DNA of 64,000 nucleotides. Origin: Acetobacterium paludosum (lineage in GTDB: Bacteria > Bacillota > Clostridia > Eubacteriales > Eubacteriaceae). The DNA lies in contig NZ_RXYA01000004.1 in NCBI RefSeq assembly GCF_008086595.1, positions 124,001 through 188,000 of the forward strand, written 5' to 3'. The translations under genes were made by a program, and so were the position numbers. Shown piece after piece: positions 1 to 8,790 of the stretch. Position 1 is the stretch's first letter, and every line of letters starts with the position of its first letter. The notes under the pieces were generated by a model, which worked only from the letters and a program-made list of their open reading frames with translations, searched no databases and was not told where the DNA came from.

Positions 1-336
1 CCGTACGGCATTAAAACGGTCTTGCTGGAGCCTGCTGCCGTTGCGACGCCTATCTGGAACAAGGCTAAGGAACAAGACATTTCATTTGTTGACAAAAAAT
101 ATCTGCCCAGCCTTTACACTTTTCAGGATAATTTCATCGAGGGCGGAAATCACGGGCTGAACGTGGCGCTTGCCGCTTCAATGATCGCTGAAATACTGAA
201 TAAAAAAAATCCCAAGTCCAGATATATCATCGCCAAAAACAGGATGAGTTCCAAGTTGCTGCTGCTCGTGCCATCTTTTGTTCTCGATAAATTAGTTGTT
301 AACATGTATCAGATGCATTACGGTTCACATGACTGA
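1..336 (+). CDS. Short-chain dehydrogenase/reductase, C-terminal fragment
   Basis: The frame is open from the first base, so this is the 3' end (111 residues) of a gene that begins outside the window. The segment VLLEPAAVATPIW matches the stretch after the catalytic YxxxK of SDR enzymes, where a Pro-Gly/Ala turn precedes a T-P motif that closes over the cofactor. The Rossmann fold and the catalytic Tyr/Lys are not visible, so substrate and cofactor cannot be judged. It ends before a bidirectional terminator and converges with the P-type ATPase gene. Confidence 0.75.
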   Translation, partial: PYGIKTVLLEPAAVATPIWNKAKEQDISFVDKKYLPSLYTFQDNFIEGGNHGLNVALAASMIAEILNKKNPKSRYIIAKNRMSSKLLLLVPSFVLDKLVVNMYQMHYGSHD

Positions 337-370
337 TTTGAGCGATATCAGGTTTATGCTATAAAAAAAA

Positions 371-400
371 GATATCAGCGAATGACTGATACCTTTTTTT
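371..400. terminator. Bidirectional intrinsic terminator
   Basis: Arms gatatcag (371-378) and ctgatacc (386-393) pair with one G-U, with a T run on the + side (394-400) and an A run at 363-370 that gives a T run on the - side. It lies between two convergent genes and can stop both. Confidence 0.8.
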
Positions 401-405
401 ATTAC

Positions 406-3060
406 TTACACAACTTGTTTACGTTCCTGTTTTCTCTGAAAAAATTTGACTATTTCAACAATTGGAATCACTAGGAATGCTAATCCTAAAGCTGTAAAGT
501 ATTCCATAATCGAAATTGGTTCGAACTGAAATGCGGCTCGAATTGAAGGGACCACGATCACAATCGTTGTTAATAATAAAGATGCCGCCATGGCTAGGAA
601 TAAGAACTTGTTATGACTTCCCATTCTAAAGATCGATTGTCTTCGACTTCTCATATTTAATGAATGGAACATTTCGGCCATGGATAACGTTAAGAATGCC
701 ATGGTTACACCATCCGGACTGTTGGTGATTTCCCAAACGCCCACTTCCATAAAATGTCCAATAAAATATGCTGCCAGGGTCACCATTGTCACCATCACTC
801 CCTGCCAAATAACATCGATCCCAAGACCGCCGGCAAAAACACCTTCATTGGATTTACGGGGCGGATTATTCATGGTATCTGCCTCTTCAGCTTCCATGCC
901 AAGTGCGATCGCCGGAAAAGAGTCTGTAATTAAATTAATCCACAATAAATGCACCGGTTTTAAAATAATAAAACCTAATAAAGTTGCCACAAAGATCGCT
1001 AAGACTTCGGAAAGATTAGAGGATATCAGGAACTGAATGGCCTTACGAATATTATCGTAAATACGACGTCCCTCTCTTACCGCATGTACGATTGTTGCAA
1101 AGTTATCATCGGCAAGAACCATATCCGCCACATTCTTAGTAACGTCAGTTCCGGTGATTCCCATGCCAATACCGATGTTTGCCGTCTTAATGGATGGTGC
1201 ATCATTGACGCCATCTCCCGTCATGGCGACAATCATTCCCTTGTTCTGCCATGCTTTTACAATGCGGACCTTATGTTCGGGCTGTACCCGGGCATATACG
1301 GAATACTTTCCGATATCTGTTGCAAACTGTTCATCACTTATTTCACTTAACTGGGCTCCCGTTATCGCTTCTGATATATCCGAAATGATTCCCAGCTGTT
1401 TGGCAATCGCAACTGCGGTATCTTTATGGTCACCGGTAATCATGACTGTACGGATACCTGCTGCATTACATTCTGCTATAGCAGGTTTAACTTCAGGTCG
1501 GATCGGATCAATCATACCCGTCAACCCAATGAAGCAAAGATCATGTTCCAAATACTTGGATGTCTGCTGGACAGGCATCGAATCCCAGGAACGAAATGCT
1601 GCCGAAAGCACCCGAAGTGCCTGATCTGCTAAAGATTTATTGAATTCGTTAATTTCCTGACGCTTTGCATCAGTCATCGGCCGCTTGCTGCTGCCATCCC
1701 AGTAGGAAGTGCAACGGGATACCAGGACATCCGGAGCACCCTTTGTATATTGTTCAAAGGAGCCGTTTTCCATTTTGTGAACCGTACTCATCAGTTTTCT
1801 TCCCGAGTCAAATGGAGCTTCTCCTACCCGTGGAGTCACTGCTTCCATATCGCTTTTAGTCAAGCCAAGTGAAAACCCATAATTTACAAGGGCTACTTCT
1901 GTTGGCTCACCCTCTGCTTTTTCAGCATTATTTAAATAAGCATCATTACAAAGTGTCATCGCTCGACCTAAAAGCTGTTCATCTAAGTCAAAATGATCGA
2001 CTACCGTCATTTTATTCTGGGTTAGCGTCCCGGTCTTATCTGAGCAGATGACCTGTGTACAGCCCAAGGTTTCGACCGCCGTTAATTTACGAATGATCGC
2101 ATTTTGCTTGGACATTTTGGTTACGCCAATTGACAATACAATGGTTACAACCGCAGCCAAGCCTTCTGGAATAGCTGCTACAGCCAAAGAAACGGCTACC
2201 ATAAAGGTACCTAAAATACCGATGCCGGTAATGCCTCCGTCCATATTAAGACGGATTAAACTAATTCCAAATATAAATATACAAATACCGAGTACCAGCC
2301 AGCTGAGTACCACACTTAACTGATTGAGTTTGATCTGAAGCGGTGTCTGATTTTCTTTGGCCTGGGTAATCGCATCTGCAATCTTACCCATTTCTGTGCT
2401 CATACCGGTTGCCGTTATGGCGGCTGACCCGCGACCATATACAACGGCACTTCCCATATAAACCATATTCTTACGGTCACCTAAAGAAATATCTTTTTCA
2501 TCTCCTAAATTCAAGGCGTTAATCACCTTTTCAACCGGAACGCTTTCTCCGGTCAGCGCGGCTTCTTGAATCTTTAAGCTGGCACTGTCAAGTAATCTTG
2601 CATCACCAGGTATGGAATCCCCCGCCTCCAAAAGAATGACATCCCCGACAACTAAATCCTCACTTTTTACGACTTGAATTTCACCCTCACGCATAACCTT
2701 TGATGTGGCCGCCGATATCGCCTGGAGTGCTTCAATGGCCTTTTCTGCCTTACTCTCCTGATATACCCCTAACACCGAGTTGATAATAACAACCGCCATG
2801 ATAATGATAACATCGGCAAAAGATTCTCCTGAATAGACCGCTGTGATCCCTGAAATAATTGCTGCCGCCATCAGAATAATAATCATCGGATCTTTTAACT
2901 GATTTAATAAACGAACGGTTAAAGAGTCTTTTTTTGCTTCCGTAAGCTTATTCTTACCGTTATCTTCCAATCTTTTGCCAGCTTCACTATCCAGTAAGCC
3001 CTCCGACCTGGATTTCAGCTCCAGAAGCACTTCCTCAGAAGTTTGTAAATACTCTTTCAT
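406..3060 (-). CDS. P-type cation-transporting ATPase (Mn2+/Ca2+ exporter type)
   Basis: This 884-residue P2-type ATPase pumps a divalent cation across the membrane using ATP. Visible in order are the N-terminal cation-ATPase domain, the TGES actuator loop (170-173), the PEGL motif of transmembrane helix 4 (298-301), the phosphorylated Asp341 in DKTGT, the TGDGVNDAP hinge and a C-terminal membrane block. Length and motifs fit the PMCA/SERCA-like calcium ATPase group. Annotation pipelines would call it a calcium ATPase. The leader carries a yybP-ykoY riboswitch, and homologues under this riboswitch (YoaB of Lactococcus, MgtA of pneumococcus) export Mn2+, so manganese export is the better inference. 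It is monocistronic: its own promoter and riboswitch precede it and a terminator follows. The ATG has a GGGAGG ribosome site. Confidence 0.9.
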   Translation of the reverse strand: MKEYLQTSEEVLLELKSRSEGLLDSEAGKRLEDNGKNKLTEAKKDSLTVRLLNQLKDPMIIILMAAAIISGITAVYSGESFADVIIIMAVVIINSVLGVYQESKAEKAIEALQAISAATSKVMREGEIQVVKSEDLVVGDVILLEAGDSIPGDARLLDSASLKIQEAALTGESVPVEKVINALNLGDEKDISLGDRKNMVYMGSAVVYGRGSAAITATGMSTEMGKIADAITQAKENQTPLQIKLNQLSVVLSWLVLGICIFIFGISLIRLNMDGGITGIGILGTFMVAVSLAVAAIPEGLAAVVTIVLSIGVTKMSKQNAIIRKLTAVETLGCTQVICSDKTGTLTQNKMTVVDHFDLDEQLLGRAMTLCNDAYLNNAEKAEGEPTEVALVNYGFSLGLTKSDMEAVTPRVGEAPFDSGRKLMSTVHKMENGSFEQYTKGAPDVLVSRCTSYWDGSSKRPMTDAKRQEINEFNKSLADQALRVLSAAFRSWDSMPVQQTSKYLEHDLCFIGLTGMIDPIRPEVKPAIAECNAAGIRTVMITGDHKDTAVAIAKQLGIISDISEAITGAQLSEISDEQFATDIGKYSVYARVQPEHKVRIVKAWQNKGMIVAMTGDGVNDAPSIKTANIGIGMGITGTDVTKNVADMVLADDNFATIVHAVREGRRIYDNIRKAIQFLISSNLSEVLAIFVATLLGFIILKPVHLLWINLITDSFPAIALGMEAEEADTMNNPPRKSNEGVFAGGLGIDVIWQGVMVTMVTLAAYFIGHFMEVGVWEITNSPDGVTMAFLTLSMAEMFHSLNMRSRRQSIFRMGSHNKFLFLAMAASLLLTTIVIVVPSIRAAFQFEPISIMEYFTALGLAFLVIPIVEIVKFFQRKQERKQVV

Positions 3061-3083
3061 CTAATTCCTCCCTTAAATAAAAA

Positions 3084-3107
3084 TGACCAAGTGCATCTGC
3101 ACTTGAT
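3084..3107 (-). other. Second leader hairpin next to the ribosome site
   Basis: Between the riboswitch terminator and the ATPase start is an 11-bp hairpin on the minus strand (GATCAAGTGCA, loop GA, TGCACTTGGTC), followed by a short T-rich stretch and then the GGGAGG site. It could be a weak second terminator or an mRNA-stabilising structure. It is only seen in the sequence; no function is established. Confidence 0.5.
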
Positions 3108-3108
3108 C

Positions 3109-3149
3109 AAAAAAAGACTCAAGTACAGATTTCTAACTGTACATGAGTC
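3109..3149 (-). terminator. Riboswitch-controlled intrinsic terminator
   Basis: The arms at 3116-3128 and 3137-3149 form a 13-bp stem with one mismatch, followed on the minus strand by seven T (3109-3115). The upstream arm contains CTCATGTA, the same bases that pair with TATGAG to close the aptamer P1 helix. Ligand-bound aptamer and terminator are therefore mutually exclusive, which predicts an ON switch. Confidence 0.85.
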
Positions 3150-3247
3150 TCACTTATTAAGATAAACCAGGTATACGACTATACCATGCGTGTTGACTTA
3201 TCACGCAAATTGCATCACACAAATTGCGAAAATTACTCCCTCATATT
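3141..3247 (-). promoter_or_regulatory. yybP-ykoY (manganese) riboswitch aptamer
   Basis: Read on the minus strand, the leader has the conserved elements of this class in order: a P1 strand and loop with GAGGGAGTAA, a variable P2 hairpin (CGCAATTTG...), the AAGTCAACACG segment, a P3 hairpin (GGTATA/TATACC), CTGGTTTATC pairing back to GATAAGTC, and the terminal AGTGAGACTCA. The class binds Mn2+ between the L1 and L3 loops. Here the 3' P1 strand overlaps the terminator stem, so Mn2+ should let transcription reach the downstream ATPase gene. The call is by motif and order, not a covariance search. Confidence 0.87.
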
Positions 3248-3253
3248 ATTCTC

Positions 3254-3282
3254 ATTTTACAGTGCAAAATTATATTTGTCAA
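3254..3282 (-). promoter_or_regulatory. Sigma-A promoter for the riboswitch/ATPase transcript
   Basis: TTGACA (3277-3282) and TAAAAT (3254-3259) are separated by 17 bases on the minus strand. The expected transcript start is near 3247, so the RNA begins directly with the aptamer. Confidence 0.8.
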
Positions 3283-3344
3283 TAAAATACTGCACAAAGC
3301 ACAAAATAAATTGCATCTCAAGGACAATTATTTATCTTTTTGAA

Positions 3345-4889
3345 TCACATCAACGGAGCAAACAAGCGAAAAACATCCTGAAAAAAGCGCGTGATAACAT
3401 TTTCGCTGCAATCCTGTTTTTTTATTCTCTGACAAATTTCAAGAGTTTTTAAAAAGTCGTTTTTCACTTCCATGACTGCAGTACTACGATGCATCCATAC
3501 GCCGCATTCAAAATGCAGATAAAGACTTCTGAAATCTAAATTTGTAGTTCCCACTGTAGCAGTACAATCGTCAGAAACAAAGGTCTTAGAATGCATAAAG
3601 CCATTGGTATATTCATATATTTTAACACCGGCAGAAATAAATTCTCGATAATAGGAGCGAGTCGTAAAATGAACAATTCGTTTGTCCCATTGATGGGGTG
3701 TCACAATGCGGACATCGACCCCACTTTTGGCTGCCAGCGTCAATGCCGAAACCATGCTTTCATCAACAATAAGATAAGGGGTATTGATATAAATATAGTC
3801 TTTGGCGTGATTAATTATTTGCAGGTAAACGTGTTCTCCAACGTTCTCATGATCCATTGGACTGTCAGCATAAGGCTGTACCAAACCATCGTCTGCTATT
3901 TCACAGCGCTCATGCTTCCATGGATAAAAGCTTTGATAATTCTCTTTAATATTTTTACAAATAGACCACATTTGTAAAAACATCACGGTGAAACTCCAGG
4001 CGGCTTCCCCTTCAATCATGACAGAAGCATCTTTCCAGTGACCATATTTCTCAATGACATTAATATATTCGTCTGCCAGATTGATCCCGCCGGTAAAGGC
4101 AACTTTACCATCAATGACGGCAATTTTCCGATGATCACGATTATTTTGTACGGCCGTTAGAATTGGCCGAAACGGATTAAATACGGCGCACTTAATGCCC
4201 ATTTTTTCCAGTTGTTTGGGATAATCCTTTGGCAAAAGAAAAAGGCACCCCACGTCATCATAGATCAGCCGTACATCGATGCCCTGGTTTACTTTATCTT
4301 TTAAAATTTCTAAAACACTGCTCCACATAATACCATCATGGACAATAAAATATTCAAGAAAAATATAGTGCTCCGCTTTTTTTAGTTCTTCCAAAAGGGC
4401 TCCGAATTTTTCCTCGCCGGGCGTTAAATATTTTGTTTTTGTATGCTGATAAACCGGGAACCCCGCAAAATCCTGTAAATATCGGATTTGAGGAACATGA
4501 GTTGGTGCTTCTTCACACGCTTCATTATACCGGTTTCCCGGCAGCAAAAACACCGATTTGCTTTCTCTTTGAACTTTTTCCAGCTCTTTATGAATTTTTT
4601 TATTAGACGTCTGAAATTTAAACAGCAAATAAAACAAACCGCCAAAAATCGGAAACAGCAAAATCAGAAACACCCATGTCAGTTTATAAGCGCCTTTATT
4701 TCTTTGGGTAATAATATGAAGCGCCACTAACAAACTTATCCCGGAAAAACACCAGGTGATAAGCACCGATTCCTCGCTTCCATTCTCAATTAAAAAAATA
4801 ATGACGGCTAATTGTAAAATAATGAGGAACATTACAAATAATCGTCCGCGAAACAACTTTTTAAACCATTTTTCTCCCACAACAATCAC
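3345..4889 (-). CDS. cls: Cardiolipin synthase (phospholipase D family)
   Basis: This membrane enzyme condenses two phosphatidylglycerol molecules into cardiolipin and glycerol. Three N-terminal hydrophobic segments (about 15-35, 40-60 and 70-92) precede two phospholipase-D HKD motifs, at His253 (HRKIAVID) and His433 (HSKTFVSD). The 514-residue length is normal for clostridial Cls. The longest frame starts with GTG at 4889, but the GGGA ribosome site lies only two bases before it. The in-frame GTG at 4880 (10-base spacing) may be the true start. The gene stands alone, with no clear terminator after it. Confidence 0.92.
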   Translation of the reverse strand: MIVVGEKWFKKLFRGRLFVMFLIILQLAVIIFLIENGSEESVLITWCFSGISLLVALHIITQRNKGAYKLTWVFLILLFPIFGGLFYLLFKFQTSNKKIHKELEKVQRESKSVFLLPGNRYNEACEEAPTHVPQIRYLQDFAGFPVYQHTKTKYLTPGEEKFGALLEELKKAEHYIFLEYFIVHDGIMWSSVLEILKDKVNQGIDVRLIYDDVGCLFLLPKDYPKQLEKMGIKCAVFNPFRPILTAVQNNRDHRKIAVIDGKVAFTGGINLADEYINVIEKYGHWKDASVMIEGEAAWSFTVMFLQMWSICKNIKENYQSFYPWKHERCEIADDGLVQPYADSPMDHENVGEHVYLQIINHAKDYIYINTPYLIVDESMVSALTLAAKSGVDVRIVTPHQWDKRIVHFTTRSYYREFISAGVKIYEYTNGFMHSKTFVSDDCTATVGTTNLDFRSLYLHFECGVWMHRSTAVMEVKNDFLKTLEICQRIKKQDCSENVITRFFQDVFRLFAPLM

Positions 4890-5093
4890 TTCCCAGTATT
4901 TTTTCTTTTTCTTTATCAGACAATATAATAACGCAAAAAAGCAGAAAACGCAAATTCTTATTACTGTCCTTGCTATAAAAGATCCGTTCTGTCGATAAAG
5001 AAATATCTATGCCCATTAATATCCCGGTAACCGCAACCGCTCATTGTCTTCTGATCAGTCGCTTATAATTCTTGCCCAAAGTGCTTTTGGAAG

Positions 5094-5136
5094 TGACAAC
5101 ACCCCCTGCATCAATACGATACAGGGGGTATTGTCA
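5094..5136. repeat. 15-bp inverted repeat after the GH3/ATP-grasp operon
   Basis: Arms tgacaacaccccctg (5094-5108) and cagggggtattgtca (5122-5136) match at 14 of 15 positions around a 13-base loop. The GC-rich hairpin lies 25 bases beyond the last gene of the operon. No T run follows on either strand, so it may be a 3'-end stabiliser, an atypical terminator or a protein site. Confidence 0.6.
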
Positions 5137-5160
5137 CATACACATTATCAAAATGATAGT

Positions 5161-6078
5161 CTAATTCTGCTTTCTTTTTTCGGCTTCTTCCATAATACTT
5201 TTCAGGGTTATCAGCAACGGATTGCTTTTTTTATCCGATGAAGCCCCTGCCGAGTAGGTAAGTCCTGTCATCGAATTGGCTTCACAAATGTAGTAGGTAT
5301 CATCTTCTCCAAAAAGAAAATCAATGCTGCCAAAATATATGTCCAGTACTTCTGCCGCTTTTTCGGCAATTTCAATGACCGGTTCCGGAGGCGTGATAAA
5401 CTGAAGCTCACCACCTTGAGAAAGGTTTGATTTAAAATGATCTCCGTTATCTCTTATATACGCGGTTGCGTATTTTCCGCCACTTAACATGATGCGCATA
5501 TCCCGTCCTTTGGAGGCCGCAATGCATTCCTGAATCAGAATATGATCGTCAAAGTTCATGGCGGCATAAATGTCCAGAATATTTTCCAGTTCTTTTTCAG
5601 TTTTAATTTGTACGACGCCTTTTCCCTTGCTTCCATGCATGACTTTTACAACACAGGGAAATCCTATTTCAGCGGCAATAAACGATGCTTTCGTTTTAGG
5701 GTTCATCAGAACCGTTTTTGGAAACAGCACCGTTTTTGACGCAGCCGCCAGTTTTTGAAAGGTCAGTAATTTATCCGCGGTATTGTTTAAGCTTTCCGAG
5801 CTGTTGACACAGAGGACATTTAAAGACTCCAGCATTTTAACCACAGCTTTGCTGTGGTAATTATTTCCGCCGAAGAAAGCACTCAGGGCAAAATCTGGAA
5901 TATCTGTTGCCTCGCCTCCGATAAAGCAGTTCTTACTGGTTCCCGGTTCACACAACACCTGAACTTCACTTACTTCAACTGTTTTGATGTTCAAATTCAT
6001 CTTTTCTATCAGCTGAATAATGGTTTGTATTGACGGTTCATCAAGCGTTTCCTGATTGACTAAAAACCAACCTAGCAT
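5161..6078 (-). CDS. RimK-like ATP-grasp ligase (second copy)
   Basis: This is a 305-residue ATP-grasp enzyme of the RimK/glutathione-synthetase group, which activates a carboxylate as acyl phosphate and joins it to an amine. Visible motifs are the lysine strand CVVKVMHGSKGKGV, the QECIAASKGRDMR strand, a conserved SNLSQGG and the metal-binding tail FGSIDFLFGEDDTYYICEAN. I place the start at 6078 (MLGWFLVN), eleven codons inside the longest frame, because AGGAGA stands eight bases upstream and the upstream paralogue starts at the equivalent residue. It is the last gene of the eight-gene operon and a tandem paralogue of the gene before it. The substrate is unknown; amino-acid addition to the GH3 product is an inference. 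Confidence 0.85.
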   Translation of the reverse strand: MLGWFLVNQETLDEPSIQTIIQLIEKMNLNIKTVEVSEVQVLCEPGTSKNCFIGGEATDIPDFALSAFFGGNNYHSKAVVKMLESLNVLCVNSSESLNNTADKLLTFQKLAAASKTVLFPKTVLMNPKTKASFIAAEIGFPCVVKVMHGSKGKGVVQIKTEKELENILDIYAAMNFDDHILIQECIAASKGRDMRIMLSGGKYATAYIRDNGDHFKSNLSQGGELQFITPPEPVIEIAEKAAEVLDIYFGSIDFLFGEDDTYYICEANSMTGLTYSAGASSDKKSNPLLITLKSIMEEAEKRKQN

Positions 6079-6995
6079 GTTTGTTCTCCTTCTCTTAATC
6101 GTTTCTTCCAAAGCGGCTCCGGCATGCTTTCTACCTGCTTTATTAAATCCTTAAACATATCCTGGAGATCAAAAGCGATTCCCGGCATAGCGTTGGCTTC
6201 GCATAGATAAAAGGTATCATTTTCGCCAAACAGAAAATCCACACTGCCCATATTTATTTTCAGGCAGATGGCAACTTTTTCCGCTGCTTCGATAACCGAC
6301 TTGGGCGGTGTATATTGCACAATTTTTCCGCCTTTGGCAAGATTTGATCGGAAGCTTTTCTCATTTTGACGAATAAATGCACTGGCAAACTTGCCGTTGC
6401 ATAAAACGACTCTTAAATCCCGTCCTGATGAAGCAGCAATGCATTCCTGGATAATAATTTCATCGCCAACCGCACTTGCTGTGCTCATGCTAATCAGGTT
6501 ATCCAGTTCTTTTTCGGTATTGACCAGTACAACCCCTTTTCCTTTGCTTCCGTGCATAACCTTCATAACCAGGGGATAGTCGAATTGTTTGCTGACAAAT
6601 TCGGCACTGGTTTCATCTGTCACTAAAAGTGTTTTGGGAAAATCGACTTCTTCAATGGACTCAGCCACTTTCTGAAACGTCAGCAGTTTATCGTCAACAT
6701 TCTTAATACAATCATAAGAATTGATGCAGAGAACGCCAACAGATTCCAGCATTCTCAAGACCGATCCGGTATGATAATTCTTTTCCGTAAAGAAAGCCGC
6801 AACCACATAATCCGGAACTTCCAGGACTTCGTCTCCGACATAAATCTTGCCATCAAAATCATGATCGCAGATGACATGGATTTTCAGCGGATCTACCACT
6901 GTTAGATCAATATTATTTGCCTCCACCACTTTCATTATTTTAACAATTGACGGATCATTCATTTTCTCGGGATTTCTTAATAACCAACCTTTCAT
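6072..6995 (-). CDS. RimK-like ATP-grasp ligase (first copy)
   Basis: A 307-residue ATP-grasp ligase closely related to the next gene, with the same layout: a short N-terminal domain starting MKGWLLRNPEK, the strand LVMKVMHGSKGKGV, IIQECIAASSGRDLR, RSNLAKGG, and the metal site FGENDTFYLCEANAM. The start at 6995 is set by AGGAGG seven bases upstream; the longer frame to 7028 would overlap the ABC gene. It overlaps the second ligase by seven bases, so the two are probably co-translated. The N-terminal domain carries family differences from RimK proper, so ribosomal protein S6 is not the expected target. Ligation of amino acids to a small scaffold is inferred from the GH3 and exporter neighbours. 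Confidence 0.85.
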   Translation of the reverse strand: MKGWLLRNPEKMNDPSIVKIMKVVEANNIDLTVVDPLKIHVICDHDFDGKIYVGDEVLEVPDYVVAAFFTEKNYHTGSVLRMLESVGVLCINSYDCIKNVDDKLLTFQKVAESIEEVDFPKTLLVTDETSAEFVSKQFDYPLVMKVMHGSKGKGVVLVNTEKELDNLISMSTASAVGDEIIIQECIAASSGRDLRVVLCNGKFASAFIRQNEKSFRSNLAKGGKIVQYTPPKSVIEAAEKVAICLKINMGSVDFLFGENDTFYLCEANAMPGIAFDLQDMFKDLIKQVESMPEPLWKKRLREGEQTC

Positions 6996-7011
6996 AATAA
7001 CCTCCTGTATT

Positions 7012-8790
7012 TTAATTATCTGACGCACTTAAGTAAAGATTTGCGTATAAACCATTTTTATTCATCAGTTCACGGTGACTTCCAACTTCACGAATATCGC
7101 CATCCTGCATGAAAATAATTTTGTCGGCATTTTTGATGGTAAAGAGACGATGCGCAATGATAAAGGTTGTTCGTCCTTTCATCATTTCCTCCATTGCCCG
7201 GGTGATTAATATTTCTGTCCGGGTGTCAACCGATGAAGTCGCTTCATCCAGGATCAAAACCTTCGGATCGGCAATAATGGTTCGGGCAATGGCAAGTAAC
7301 TGGCATTCTCCTTCAGACAACGTGGTGAAATCTCCGCCAATACGCGTTTCATAACCCAGTGGCAGCTTTCTTATAAATTCATCACATTGTGCTTTTTTTG
7401 CCGCCAGAATGACTTCGTCCCGAGTTGCCCCGCTTTTTCCATAAGCAATGTTTTCTTCAATTGTTCCGTCAAAAAGCCAGGTATCCTGAAGAACCATTCC
7501 AAAAGCGCTTCTGAGATTTCGTCTGGTGAGATCTTTAATATCCAATCCTTCAATCGTTATACTGCCATGATTGATTTCATAAAAGCGCATTAATAAATTC
7601 ACCAGCGTTGTTTTTCCTGCTCCACTTGGTCCGACAACTGCCAGAATTTCGCCTGGTTCAGCTTTTAAGGACACATCATGAAATAAAGTTTTTTCCGGAA
7701 TATAACCAAATTCAACATGCTCAAATGCGATACTCCCTTTGGCATTTTTTACATCTAATTTTACAATTCCGGTATCTTCCGTTTCTTCCTCTTCATCCAG
7801 TAGCTGAAAAATCCGTTCGGCTGCCGCTGCCCCAGACTGTAAGAAATTCAAGTTGTTGGATATCAGGGCAATCGGACTGGCAATGTTGTTGGCATACATT
7901 AGAAAGGCCTGGATTCCACCAATGGTGAGCCCCCCGGTAATGACCAAAATACCGCCGATAACGCAAATAGCAATATAGGCAATATTATTGATTAATTTCA
8001 TCAATGGCGATGTGAGACCGGAAAAAAATCGGGAACTCAAATACGATTTAAAAAAGCGCTGGTTGATATCGTCAAATTTTTCAGCCGCTTTTTCCTCATA
8101 GTTGAACGATTTAACAATCAAATGGCCATCATATACTTCCTCAATGAGTCCATTTAATGAACCCAACTCCTTTTGCTGTCTTCTGAATAAAACCTGTGTT
8201 TTTTTGGTAATCAGTTTCATAACAAAATAGGATAGCGGCAAAGCAATGAAAAAGATCAGACTCAATTGAATATTTACCACCAGCATCATCACAATAATAC
8301 CAATAATGGTGGTTCCCTGCACAAGAATTTGGGTCACGTTGCCTTCCAGTGCTCCGGATAAAGTTGTCGCATCATTTGTCACTCGGGATAGTAGATCCCC
8401 TCTTTCGTTCTGGTCGATTACATTCAGAGAGAGTTTATTCAGTTTTTCCTGGATCTCCTCTCGCAACCGTTTGATAACCAACTGGGAAAGATAGGTGGTT
8501 CTCCGGGTGGCATAATAGATGAGACCAGCGCTGAAAATATAGAGCACCGCCAGCACGATTAATTGCCTGCCAATATAAACAAAATCAATAGCCGTACTTT
8601 GAGCAACACTGTTTGCGATACTATCCGTCACATATTTGGTCACGATCGGGGCGAAAATAGTAAATACCGTGCTGAAAATCAAGGCGATCGCAACACAAAC
8701 AGCGGTAAGCTTTTTATCATTTAAATAGTCTTTCAAACGTCGCACAATCGTCATAAAACTGTATTTACGTTTTGATTTCTGTTTGATCAC
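7012..8790 (-). CDS. ABC exporter half, catalytic Walker B (MsbA/LmrD type)
   Basis: A 592-residue fused permease-ATPase with a six-helix membrane domain (about 20-320) and a nucleotide-binding domain. Walker A reads GPSGAGKTT and Walker B LILDEATSSVD with the catalytic Glu, but the signature motif is the divergent LSEGE rather than LSGGQ. The partner upstream has the opposite pattern (normal signature, Asp in place of Glu). That is the hallmark of heterodimeric exporters such as TM287/288 and LmrCD. The start is a GTG that overlaps the partner's TGA stop, so the halves are translationally coupled. Its job here is probably export of the product of the GH3/ATP-grasp enzymes. Confidence 0.92.
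   Translation of the reverse strand: MIKQKSKRKYSFMTIVRRLKDYLNDKKLTAVCVAIALIFSTVFTIFAPIVTKYVTDSIANSVAQSTAIDFVYIGRQLIVLAVLYIFSAGLIYYATRRTTYLSQLVIKRLREEIQEKLNKLSLNVIDQNERGDLLSRVTNDATTLSGALEGNVTQILVQGTTIIGIIVMMLVVNIQLSLIFFIALPLSYFVMKLITKKTQVLFRRQQKELGSLNGLIEEVYDGHLIVKSFNYEEKAAEKFDDINQRFFKSYLSSRFFSGLTSPLMKLINNIAYIAICVIGGILVITGGLTIGGIQAFLMYANNIASPIALISNNLNFLQSGAAAAERIFQLLDEEEETEDTGIVKLDVKNAKGSIAFEHVEFGYIPEKTLFHDVSLKAEPGEILAVVGPSGAGKTTLVNLLMRFYEINHGSITIEGLDIKDLTRRNLRSAFGMVLQDTWLFDGTIEENIAYGKSGATRDEVILAAKKAQCDEFIRKLPLGYETRIGGDFTTLSEGECQLLAIARTIIADPKVLILDEATSSVDTRTEILITRAMEEMMKGRTTFIIAHRLFTIKNADKIIFMQDGDIREVGSHRELMNKNGLYANLYLSASDN

Noticed and set aside
680-2323. Open frames on the + strand opposite the P-type ATPase
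   Set aside because: They are antisense shadows of the ATPase coding sequence without ribosome sites or family motifs.
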